From Planomonospora_B alba (GTDB taxonomy: Bacteria > Actinomycetota > Actinomycetes > Streptosporangiales > Streptosporangiaceae): DNA of 64,000 nt. Location: NCBI RefSeq assembly GCF_039534085.1, contig NZ_BAAAUT010000025.1:44823-108822 (forward strand), written 5' to 3'. Both the position numbers and the translations under genes were made by a program. This document shows positions 57,302-64,000 of the stretch, piece by piece. Position 1 is the first letter of the stretch, and each line of letters opens with the position of its first letter. The notes under the pieces are model-generated. The model worked only from the letters and a program-made list of their open reading frames with translations, ran no database searches and was not told where the DNA came from.

Positions 57302-58612
57302 AGCACCGCCGACGAAACGCGCCGGCTGGCGGCCGTACGCCGCTACGCCTCTCTGGACGCCCCCGGTGACGACGCGTTCGGCCGGGTGACCTCGCTGGCC
57401 GCACGGATCTTCCACGCGCCGATCGCCACCGTGACGCTCGTCGACGACGAGTGGGTCCGGTGCAAGGCCGCCCACGGGCTGCCGCCGCGGCTGTGCCAGG
57501 GCAGCCGCGCGGTGAGCCTGGGTGCCGCGGCCGTCACCCACGACGGCGTGTACGTGGTCCCCGACACCTCGGCCGACCCGCGTGCCTCCGCCGACCCGCT
57601 GGTCCGGGGCGAGCCCGGGGTCCGGTTCTACGCGGCGGCTCCGATCGTCACCTCCGACGGCCACCGCCTGGGCAGTGTCAACGTCATGGACACCCGCCCC
57701 CGGCAGGCGACCTCCGAGCAGCTGGCCTCCCTGCGGGACCTCGCCGCCCTGGTCGCGGGCGAGCTGGAGCTGCGGCTGACCGCCTCGCGCACCGTCGCCG
57801 CCGAACGCGAGCTGCGCGCCGGGGCCGAGCGCCTGGCCCGCACCCTGCAGCGCACCCTGCTGCCCCCGGCCCTGCCGCGGGTGCCCGGCCTGCACGCGGC
57901 CGCGGCCTACCACCCCGTCTCCGCCGACGAGGTCGGCGGAGACTTCTACGACCTGTTCCCGCTCGACGGCGACCGCTGGGGGTTCTTCCTCGGGGACGTC
58001 TGCGGCAAGGGCGCCGACGCGGCCGCCCTGACCTCCCTGGTCCGCTACACGCTGCGCGCCGCCGCCGTCTACGATCCCGACCCGTGCGCGGTGCTGGCCA
58101 ACCTGGACGCGGTGCTGCAGCAGGAGCACGCCGGGAGCACCGCGCCGCCGCCGTACTGCACCGCCGTCTTCGGCGTCCTGGAGCCCGACCGCGACGGGTT
58201 CACCGTCACACTCGCCGGCGGCGGGCACCCTCCGGCCCTGATGGTGCGGACGGGAGGTAGCATCGAGGCCGTCCACCCGGAGGGAGGGCAGCTGATCGGC
58301 ATCCTGCGTGACCCGTACTTCGCGCAGGTGAGGACTCGTTTGAACGCCGGGGACGCGTTGCTGCTGTACACCGACGGCCTGATCGAGGCCCGCACCGAGG
58401 CCGGGGCCAGGCTGGACGAGGAAGGCCTGGCCGCGTACCTCGCCGCCGCCGCGCCCGCCACCGCCGACGACCTCCTCACCGCGGTGCACAAACTGATCGC
58501 CGCCCTGGGCGAGGGCGTCTCCGACGACACCGCGGTGCTCGCGCTGTCCGTACCCGCCTATTCGACCGCCGTCCCCCTTCAGGAGTCCTGGTGCAGCATG
58601 ACCACGACCTGA
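57299..58612 (+). CDS. GAF-PP2C (SpoIIE/RsbU-type) protein phosphatase, start codon uncertain
   Basis: About 437 residues. Residues 15-165 are a GAF domain (AARIFHAPIATVTLVDDEWV, RFYAAAPIVTSDGHRLGSVN). A linker helix (AERLARTLQRTLLPPALPRV) leads to a PP2C/SpoIIE phosphatase (about 200-425) with DEVGGDFYDLFPLDGDRWGF, LGDVCGKGADAAALT, GGGHPPALMV, LLLYTDGLIEAR and GVSDDTAVLAL, so the Mn-binding Asp residues are present. It would dephosphorylate a STAS protein, most simply the one encoded next, whose start lies 22 bases inside this gene. The expected start is the GTC at 57299. Confidence 0.85.
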   Translation, partial: VSTADETRRLAAVRRYASLDAPGDDAFGRVTSLAARIFHAPIATVTLVDDEWVRCKAAHGLPPRLCQGSRAVSLGAAAVTHDGVYVVPDTSADPRASADPLVRGEPGVRFYAAAPIVTSDGHRLGSVNVMDTRPRQATSEQLASLRDLAALVAGELELRLTASRTVAAERELRAGAERLARTLQRTLLPPALPRVPGLHAAAAYHPVSADEVGGDFYDLFPLDGDRWGFFLGDVCGKGADAAALTSLVRYTLRAAAVYDPDPCAVLANLDAVLQQEHAGSTAPPPYCTAVFGVLEPDRDGFTVTLAGGGHPPALMVRTGGSIEAVHPEGGQLIGILRDPYFAQVRTRLNAGDALLLYTDGLIEARTEAGARLDEEGLAAYLAAAAPATADDLLTAVHKLIAALGEGVSDDTAVLALSVPAYSTAVPLQESWCSMTTT

Positions 58613-58947
58613 CCGTCACCCTGCAGCCGCACCCGGTCAGCCCTCTCGTGCTGACCGTGGCGGGTGATCTGGACCACCACACCGTCCCCCGCCTGCGCGC
58701 GGCCCTGGACGATCTCACGCTCGCCCCGGGCGCCGGGCTGGTGATCGACCTGTCGGGGCTGACGTTCTGCGACTCCACCGGCATCTCGGCGCTGGTCTCC
58801 GCCCACCAGCGCGCGCAGGACGCCGGCGCCGCGCTGGCCCTGGCCGGCCTGGACCCCGAGATCATCCGCGTCTTCCGCATCATGGGGTTGGACCGGCTGT
58901 TCTCCTTCCACGACACCGCGGAGAAGGCCATCGCCTCCCTGCAGTGA
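58591..58947 (+). CDS. STAS-domain anti-sigma factor antagonist
   Basis: A 118-residue STAS protein. PLVLTVAGDLDHHTVPRLRA and LVIDLSGLTFCDSTGISALV carry the fold, with the regulatory Ser in DSTG. The GTG at 58591 lies 5 bases after AGGAG and overlaps the phosphatase gene by 22 bases, so the two are coupled. An ATG 6 bases later is also possible. It is the second STAS protein of the region, mirrored by that at 52534; the two could report to one anti-sigma factor. Confidence 0.92.
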   Translation: MQHDHDLTVTLQPHPVSPLVLTVAGDLDHHTVPRLRAALDDLTLAPGAGLVIDLSGLTFCDSTGISALVSAHQRAQDAGAALALAGLDPEIIRVFRIMGLDRLFSFHDTAEKAIASLQ

Positions 58948-59053
58948 TCCACTCCGCCCCGGCCGGGACGCGCCGCCCCCGGCGGGCGGGGTGCGCCGGG
59001 GGCCGGACGGCCGGGGCGCGTGCGGGAGCGGCGGCCGGCCGTACGGGCCGTGC

Positions 59054-59623
59054 TCAGAGGCGGCGGCACTGGCCCTCCTCGTCGCCGCGGGCGGAGTTCC
59101 CGCTCCCGACCGGCGCCGGGCGGTTCTCCTTGCACTGCAGGTCGCCCTCGACCAGGTTGCGGTGGAGGCGGGCGCCGCCGCGGTTCCCCACCACCTGGAC
59201 GTCGCCGCCGACCCGGTTCCCGTCGACGCGCAGGGGGCGGCGGTTGGCGTCGAGCTGGACGTCCCCGCCGACCCGCGAGGAGGTGACCGTCACGGCGCCG
59301 CCCTGCTTCACCTGGACGTTCCCGTCCACCACCGAGCCGCCGGTCACCGACACGGCGCGGGCTCCCTCCCCTTGGACGTCGCCGTCGACCTTCACCTCGC
59401 GGGCGACGAGGGTCGCGTTCCGCTCCACCTTGACGCCGCCCTCCACCCGGGTGCCGAGGAGGGTGCAGCTCGCGCCCGCCGGCACGCGCACGCCGTCGAC
59501 GGTGACGGCCCGGATGGTCCCCCGGCAGGTGCGGTCGTCCGCGAACGCCGGAGCGGCCAGGGCCGGTCCGGCGAGTACGGTGCCGAGGACGGTTCCGGCC
59601 ACAGCCATCTTGATCTTGCTCAC
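59054..59623 (-). CDS. exported repeat protein, probable beta-solenoid
   Basis: A 189-residue protein. The signal peptide is KIKMAVAGTVLGTVLAGPAL, cut after AFA near residue 28. The mature part has repeated short strands with V-x-G-D-V-Q (KVDGDVQGEG, VVDGNVQVKQ, RVGGDVQLDAN, RVGGDVQVVGN, LVEGDLQCKEN) about every 20 residues, the pattern of a right-handed beta-helix or polymer-forming (bactofilin-like) fold. Cys residues near both ends could close it. GTG at 59623 after GGAGGG; an ATG at 59628 is out of frame. Function unknown; surface attachment is possible. Confidence 0.75.
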   Translation of the reverse strand: MSKIKMAVAGTVLGTVLAGPALAAPAFADDRTCRGTIRAVTVDGVRVPAGASCTLLGTRVEGGVKVERNATLVAREVKVDGDVQGEGARAVSVTGGSVVDGNVQVKQGGAVTVTSSRVGGDVQLDANRRPLRVDGNRVGGDVQVVGNRGGARLHRNLVEGDLQCKENRPAPVGSGNSARGDEEGQCRRL

Positions 59624-59819
59624 GTCATGCCCTCCGTCGTCTCCCGGCCGGACTCCCCGCCCGGCCGCAGGAAGAGCATTTCGACGGGGGGTGAGGGCCC
59701 GGTGAGGCGTACATGAGCGTCTTCTCATGAGGCCGGACCGGTTCTCCCGCGGTCGGCCCGGCCCGCCGCCGGGCGGTCCCCGCGCCCGGCGGGCCGGGCC
59801 TGCGGCGGGCGCACCCCGG

Positions 59820-60377
59820 TCACTCCCGCCGGTCGTACACCAGGCCGTCCGCGGTGACGCGCGCCCCGGCCGACGGCTCGTGCCGGGTCCGGCGCCCGTC
59901 GTGCCCGAGGTGCTCGACGGGCAGCCCGTGCAGCAGCACGGCCACGTCGCCGATGAGGCGCCGGTGGCAGCGCCACCACACCGTCTCGCTGCACATCACC
60001 GCCGTCGTGCCCGATCCGGCGGTCCTGACCTCCTCCACCAGGGCGGCCATCGCCTCGACGAACTCCGGAGTCCGGCTGTGGGCCGCGTAGGCGCGGAAGG
60101 CCTCGACCCGCCACCAGGGGTCGCGCACACCGGACGCCTCCGGTCCGGCAAGGCGGCGCCGTCCGCCGAGCCGCGGCTCCCACCGGTACGCGATGCCCTC
60201 GGACGGCAGCCACCGCGCCAGGGCGTCCCGGGCGACGTGCGGGTGGCGGCGGCTGCCGGGGAAGCGCCTGACGTCGACGATCGAGCCGACCCCCGCGCCG
60301 CGCAGCAGCCGGACGATCAGCTCCCGGTCCGCCGTCCCGTGTCCGAAGGTGAGCAGGGTCGGGTCCGCCGATGCCAT
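59820..60377 (-). CDS. DUF488-family protein
   Basis: A 185-residue protein. It begins LLTFGHGTADRELIVRLLRG, then SIVDVRRFPGSRRHPH, and later VMCSETVWWRCHRRLIGDVA, the three conserved blocks of DUF488 (GHG/GYS start, DVR, and Cys-x-E...CHR). The conserved Cys and His residues suggest a redox or metal role, but none is established. ATG at 60377. It stands alone between the exported repeat protein and the TetR gene. Confidence 0.88.
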   Translation of the reverse strand: MASADPTLLTFGHGTADRELIVRLLRGAGVGSIVDVRRFPGSRRHPHVARDALARWLPSEGIAYRWEPRLGGRRRLAGPEASGVRDPWWRVEAFRAYAAHSRTPEFVEAMAALVEEVRTAGSGTTAVMCSETVWWRCHRRLIGDVAVLLHGLPVEHLGHDGRRTRHEPSAGARVTADGLVYDRRE

Positions 60378-60486
60378 TGCGCCAGTCTGCCACCCGGGAT
60401 CCGCGCCGCCGGCGCCCGGCCGCGGGATCCCTCCCGGAGCCGGCCGGCGGCCCGGCCGCGCCCCTTCCCCTGGCGACCGTCCGCGA

Positions 60487-61077
60487 TCAGATCGCAGGTG
60501 CCGCGAGCGTTCTGATCGTGAAGTCGATGGCCGTGGCCAGCCGCTGGGGATCGTGTCCGGCGCGTTCGCGTACGCGCAGCCCGAGCACTGTCGTGAACAG
60601 CATCTCCGCGGCGGCGTCGACGTCCAATGCGGCGGGCAGGTCACCGTCGCGGACGCCGCGCTGCAGGAGCGACGTCAGGGTCCTGCGGGTGACGTCGAAC
60701 GCGGCCTCGGTCCTCTGGCGGACCTCGGGGTCGGCGGCGCCGAGCTCGGTGGCCGTGTTGACCACGAAGCAGCCACGGCCGGCCTCGTGGCCGACCATCC
60801 AGATCATCCACTCCCGCAGGATCTCGAGGCTGGGGCCGGGGGCGCTCAGCCGTTCCTCGGCCTGGGCGGACTCGGTCGCCCGGTAGTGGTCCAGCGTCCG
60901 CAGGAACAGCGCGCGCTTGTCGTGGAAGGTTCGATACAGACTGCTCTGCCTGAGGCTGAGCTCGGCGCCCAGATCACGGACGGACGTGGCGTTGTAGCCG
61001 CGGCACCAGAACACCCGGGTCGCCCTGTCGATCACGTCCTGCTCGTCGAACTCCCTGGGTCTCGCCACGGTCGCCAC
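60487..61077 (-). CDS. TetR-family regulator of the MFS gene
   Basis: A 196-residue regulator. The DNA-binding domain is DRATRVFWCRGYNATSVRDL followed by LSLRQSSLYRTFHDKRALFL. The C-terminal domain (GRGCFVVNTATELGAADPEV) matches the TetR_C group around AcuR/ComR-like proteins, often controlling efflux or reductases. The GTG at 61077 is chosen, with another GTG 9 bases later possible. It is divergent from an MFS exporter; two palindromes with the same GGAGCGATCG core fill the 88-base gap, so it very likely represses both genes. Confidence 0.93.
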   Translation of the reverse strand: MATVARPREFDEQDVIDRATRVFWCRGYNATSVRDLGAELSLRQSSLYRTFHDKRALFLRTLDHYRATESAQAEERLSAPGPSLEILREWMIWMVGHEAGRGCFVVNTATELGAADPEVRQRTEAAFDVTRRTLTSLLQRGVRDGDLPAALDVDAAAEMLFTTVLGLRVRERAGHDPQRLATAIDFTIRTLAAPAI

Positions 61078-61091
61078 CCTACCAGAGTTGT

Positions 61092-61105
61092 GGAGCGATC
61101 GTTCC
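61092..61105. promoter_or_regulatory. TetR operator 1
   Basis: GGAGCGATCGTTCC (61092-61105) is a near-perfect palindrome sharing its core with operator 2. It lies 15 bases from the TetR start codon. Confidence 0.78.
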
Positions 61106-61128
61106 CATATTAGGGTGTGCCGTCATAC

Positions 61129-61144
61129 GGGAGCGATCGCTCCC
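61129..61144. promoter_or_regulatory. TetR operator 2
   Basis: GGGAGCGATCGCTCCC (61129-61144) is a perfect 16-base palindrome 21 bases before the MFS start. Its centre is 38 bases from that of operator 1. Confidence 0.82.
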
Positions 61145-61165
61145 AAATCGGAGAGGAGACTCGAC

Positions 61166-62359
61166 GTGCCGACATCGGACCGCACGCTGACCGAGCGAGA
61201 CGTCTCGGCGAAAAGTCACTGGATCGCGGTGTCCGCCGTGGCCTTCGGCACTTTTCTCCTGGTGACGGCCGAGCAGCTCCCCATCGGGCTGCTCGCCCCC
61301 GTCGGATCGGCGCTGTCGGTGTCCGAGGGCGCGGCGGGGCTGATGGTCACGGTCCCCAGCGTCGTCGCCGCCGTCGCGGCGCCGGCGGTCCCGGTACTGG
61401 TCGGCCGGCTGGATCGCAGGCTCCTGCTCATCGCCCTGATGGGACTCATGACGCTCGCCAACCTGGCCTCCGCCCTGGCCCCGGACTACCAGCTTCTGAT
61501 CACCGCCCGCGTGCTGGTCGGGGTCGCGATCGGCGGGTTCTGGGCCATCGCCGGCGGTCTGGCCGTCCGGCTCGCCCCGCCCTCGCACGTGCCGCGGGCC
61601 ACCGCGATCATCTTCGGCGGCGTCGGAGCCGCGAACGTCTTCGGCGTGCCCATCGGCACGATGATCGGCGGGCTGGCGAACTGGCGGGTCGCGTTCGGCG
61701 CGCTGAGCGTCCTCGCACTCGCGGTGCTGGTCGCCCTGCTGATCGTGCTGCCACCGCTGACCGCCGCCCAACCCGTCGGCCTGCGGCGGCTGGCCGGACA
61801 GTTCCGCAACCGGGGCGTCCGGGTGGGCATCCTGGCGACCTTCCTCATCGTGACCGGCCATTTCTCGGCGTACACGTTCATCGGTCCCGTGCTACGGGAT
61901 CTATCCGGCATCGATGAGCACCTCATCGGGCCGCTGCTGTTCGGGTTCGGCATGGCGGGCATCGCGGGAAACTTCATCGCGGGTGCCGCCGTGTCGAAGA
62001 GACTCCACCGCACGGTCCTGTCCATCGCCGTCGCCTTGGGGGTGACCGTGCTGCTCTACCCCGTGGCGGGCCTCACCGCTGCGGGCGGGGTGACGTTGCT
62101 CGTCGTCTGGGGCCTGGCGTACGGCGGGGTCTCCACCAGCCTCCAGACCTGGATGATCAAGTCCGCGCCGCAAGCGGTCGAGGAGGCCTCCGCGCTGTGG
62201 GTCGCGGTGTTCAACCTCTCGATCGGTCTCGGTGCGCTGGCCGGCGGTGCGATCGTCGACGCCCTGCCGCTGCAGGGCGTCCTCTGGCTCGCCGGCGTCC
62301 TCCTCCTGGCGGCCGGGGCGGCCGTGCGGGGTGCACGCCGGAACGAGAGCCTGCGATAG
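61166..62359 (+). CDS. MFS transporter, DHA1/AraJ-like efflux
   Basis: A 397-residue membrane protein with 12 hydrophobic segments. The first helix has FGTFLLVTAEQLPIGLLAPV (the TAE motif of AraJ/YdhP-like pumps), and helices 4-5 have LVGVAIGGFWAIAGGLAVRL and AATAI-type loop PRATAIIFGGVGAANVFGVP (motif C-like). Such pumps export sugars or drugs by proton antiport. The GTG at 61166 follows GGAGAGGAG; earlier in-frame codons lie within the operators. Its divergent TetR neighbour and the operators suggest substrate-induced efflux. Confidence 0.92.
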   Translation: MPTSDRTLTERDVSAKSHWIAVSAVAFGTFLLVTAEQLPIGLLAPVGSALSVSEGAAGLMVTVPSVVAAVAAPAVPVLVGRLDRRLLLIALMGLMTLANLASALAPDYQLLITARVLVGVAIGGFWAIAGGLAVRLAPPSHVPRATAIIFGGVGAANVFGVPIGTMIGGLANWRVAFGALSVLALAVLVALLIVLPPLTAAQPVGLRRLAGQFRNRGVRVGILATFLIVTGHFSAYTFIGPVLRDLSGIDEHLIGPLLFGFGMAGIAGNFIAGAAVSKRLHRTVLSIAVALGVTVLLYPVAGLTAAGGVTLLVVWGLAYGGVSTSLQTWMIKSAPQAVEEASALWVAVFNLSIGLGALAGGAIVDALPLQGVLWLAGVLLLAAGAAVRGARRNESLR

Positions 62360-62510
62360 CCCGGCGTGATCCGCCCGGCCCCCTCCGGGGTTCCCGGCCG
62401 GTCCGGGCGAGGATCCGATCCGGCCGGCCCGGGCGAACGAGGCCGTACGGCTTGCGCGGGTGCCGGGCCGGGACCGGATGGGATCCGGTCCTGCCGCCCG
62501 GCCTCGTGAC

Positions 62511-63080
62511 TCAGTCCCGGCCGCGCCCGCTGAGCGCGTCCCGCATCCGGTCGACCAGGCCCGTCATCGGGCCCAGCACCTTGTTGGCCGGAGGCTTGTC
62601 CGGAGCGGCCGGGTGCGGCCGGGTGGGCGCGATCTTCTTGATCGCCTCGACCTTGCGGCCCAGCTCCTCCAGCCGCTCGGCGTCGGCGCTCTCGCGGAGC
62701 CGGGGGAACAGCTCGTTCTCCTCCTCCTGGATGTGCGCGCGGATCTCGGCCATCAACCGGGCCAGCAGGACGTTGTGGCGCTCCTCGGACACGTCGGTCC
62801 GCTCCAGCTCCTTCATGGTCTCCTCGGCCTCGGCGTGCTCGGCGAGCTCCCGGTCGGCCAGCGCGTCGCCGCCGGGCACCAGGTCCCGCACGGCCGGGTA
62901 CAGGTAGGCCTCCTCGGCGACCGAGTGGCGGACCAGCTCGGTGATGACCTTCTCGGTCAGCACCCGGCGCCGCTCGGTCTCGCTCCGGCTCAGCCGCTCC
63001 AGCTCGGTGAACATCTCCTCGACCTCGCGGTGGTCGTGCGTCAGCACGGCCACCACGTCCATCTCCTGAACCCTGCTCAT
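62511..63080 (-). CDS. hemerythrin-domain protein
   Basis: A 189-residue protein. A four-helix hemerythrin core carries the metal ligands: LTHDHREVEEMFTELE (H-D-H), LVRHSVAEEAYLYPAV (H..E), LAEHAEAEETMKELE (H..E), and IRAHIQEEENELFPRL (H..E). These bind a di-iron centre that carries O2 or senses redox or NO. The last 45 residues are a Pro/Lys-rich tail (RPHPAAPDKPPANK). ATG at 63080. In actinomycetes such proteins respond to oxidative stress. No linked gene is evident. Confidence 0.9.
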   Translation of the reverse strand: MSRVQEMDVVAVLTHDHREVEEMFTELERLSRSETERRRVLTEKVITELVRHSVAEEAYLYPAVRDLVPGGDALADRELAEHAEAEETMKELERTDVSEERHNVLLARLMAEIRAHIQEEENELFPRLRESADAERLEELGRKVEAIKKIAPTRPHPAAPDKPPANKVLGPMTGLVDRMRDALSGRGRD

Positions 63081-63959
63081 CACAGGCCCCCTCTTCCGCG
63101 TGGTGGTCCGGGGCCACGGCGGAGCCGCGGCCGATCGCGGCGCGCCCGGGTGCCCCGGCGCGGCGCCCCAGCGGCGCCACTCCACCGACACGATCACGAA
63201 CCGGTCGATAGGGGTACGACCGGCACGGCCGGACCGGTGAACCCTTCCCCTGCGATATCCGGCGCATCATCCGGGATCCGGAATGCGGGGGTTCACCTGG
63301 GGATGTCTTTCCCCGCCGGAGACGACCCCGGCGGAGTCCGGGGCGGCCCGGGCCGCCCCGGGGACGCGACGCCGGGAGGCCACCGCCCGGCACCGGGCGC
63401 CGGGATGCCTGCGGTCGAGGCGGTGCGCACCGCCCGGCGGCTCGATCCGGTCGACGGAAACAGACATCAAGCCGAATCCATGCCAAGATCACCCCATTTC
63501 GTCCACGACTCCCTCCACCCCGATACCGGAACCCGGTGAGGGGTGAAGGAATGGCGCACCGCTTCCACCTGGGGACATCCGTTTCCCGTCGGCGCCGGAG
63601 CGGGATCCGGCGGCGGGAAAGCGGGAACCGGGCCGCCGACCGGCCGGGAAACCCCCGCGCGACATGCGGTATCGCGCTCTGTCATCGCTTGTTAACCCCG
63701 TTGTAATAACGCTCCGTGAAAAACTGTCCACAATCCGACAAGTCACACGATGTACGGTAGATCACCAGATGACGGCGTGATAACGTTTGTGGCTGATTCC
63801 ATGTGTTCGCGTTCGGGAATTGCTGGTGTCCATTGTTCGAATTGATTCGGGGAACACCCGGCGGCGTCGCCCCGCCCCCGCCTCCCGGAGCGTTCGACCC
63901 CACCGTCCGGCAGACCTCTGCTCCGGCGCGCGCCCGGTTCCCCCGGCCCGAGGACTTTC
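63081..63959. other. 879-base region without a recognisable gene
   Basis: The first 580 bases are GC-rich and hold only short frames lacking protein character. From about 63680 the base composition drops: TTGTTAACCCCGTTGTAATA (63689-63708), AAAACTGTCCACAA (63719-63732), and TGATAACGTTTGTGG (63778-63792). This AT-richer stretch is a probable upstream regulatory region for the gene starting at 63960. No strong hairpin or operator was found. TTATTACAACG and TGATAACG hint at related half-sites but do not form a clean palindrome. Confidence 0.5.
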
Positions 63960-64000
63960 ATGATCGAACCGAACGTCGTGGCGGAACTGCTGCTGGGCGG
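63960..64000 (+). CDS. 5' end of a gene cut by the window edge
   Basis: ATG at 63960 follows GAGGA with a 6-base spacer and opens MIEPNVVAELLLG before the window ends. Only 13 residues are visible, too few to identify. The long AT-richer leader upstream suggests a regulated promoter. Confidence 0.5.
   Translation, partial: MIEPNVVAELLLG

Noticed and set aside
63283..63546. Short plus-strand frame in the last intergenic region
   Set aside because: It is Pro/Arg/Ser-rich with no ribosome binding site or protein-like pattern, and the opposite strand is equally open.
63292..63600. Two similar segments around CACCTGGGGA (63294 and 63566) with nearby CGGGATCCGG, considered as a repeat pair or attachment sites
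   Set aside because: The match is short and interrupted, and no integrase or tRNA gene is near. Chance similarity in GC-rich DNA is likely.

Overview
The window is dense, very GC-rich DNA from an actinomycete. Codons end mostly in G or C, GTG starts are common, and many genes overlap by GTGA or ATGA. Gene content fits a soil actinobacterium of the Streptosporangiales/Streptomycetales type: an NIS siderophore synthetase, an F420-type luciferase-like oxidoreductase, four NarL/DesK-type two-component systems, SpoIIE/STAS partner-switching proteins, and many TetR, MarR, PadR and WYL regulators. No rRNA, tRNA, CRISPR array, insertion sequence or prophage was recognised. The genus assignment is inference.

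Layout. 0-2.5 kb: the 3' end of a siderophore synthetase, translationally coupled to a DHA2-type exporter. 2.6-8.5 kb: an acetyltransferase, a WYL regulator divergent from an NmrA-like protein, a two-component system coupled to a CPBP protease, and a VOC protein. 8.7-13.7 kb: a Tat-exported TPR protein with a degenerate retropepsin fold, a methyltransferase, membrane proteins, and a LysR substrate-domain protein divergent from a DUF5997 protein. 13.8-20.4 kb: an 1837-residue exported protein (nuclease-like fold, membrane segment, VWD domain, nine repeats) divergent from a beta-propeller protein. 20.6-28.9 kb: an NTF2-like protein, membrane proteins, and a PadR-controlled locus that includes a MacAB-like transporter with its own lipoprotein. 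28.9-34.3 kb: a protein phosphatase, an SDR, and a TetR / winged-helix / short PPDK-like set. 34.4-39.8 kb: a fatty acid hydroxylase flanked by two copies of one operator, a cupin remnant, a TetR, a DUF1801 protein, a UvrA remnant, a MarR/LLM-oxidoreductase pair with three shared operators, and an HD protein. 39.8-50.2 kb: three NarL-type two-component systems mixed with two ABC-2 exporters and a decayed ABC exporter ATPase. 50.4-58.9 kb: a membrane-anchored serine hydrolase, then two head-to-head partner-switching loci, one encoding a 1389-residue kinase/receiver/phosphatase/anti-sigma fusion. 59-64 kb: an exported repeat protein, a DUF488 protein, a TetR/MFS efflux pair with clear operators, a hemerythrin, and an AT-richer intergenic region leading to a gene cut by the window edge.

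Working together: most of the window is sensing and export. Local regulators sit beside the genes they probably control, and in several cases (PadR, MarR, TetR at 35.8 kb, TetR at 61 kb) repeated palindromes outline a small regulon directly. The least explained items are the 1837-residue exported protein, the retropepsin-like protein without catalytic Asp residues, the LysR-domain/DUF5997 pair, and the phosphatase gene whose ribosome binding site faces a GTC codon. All functions here are inferred by reading the sequence; no database search was run.
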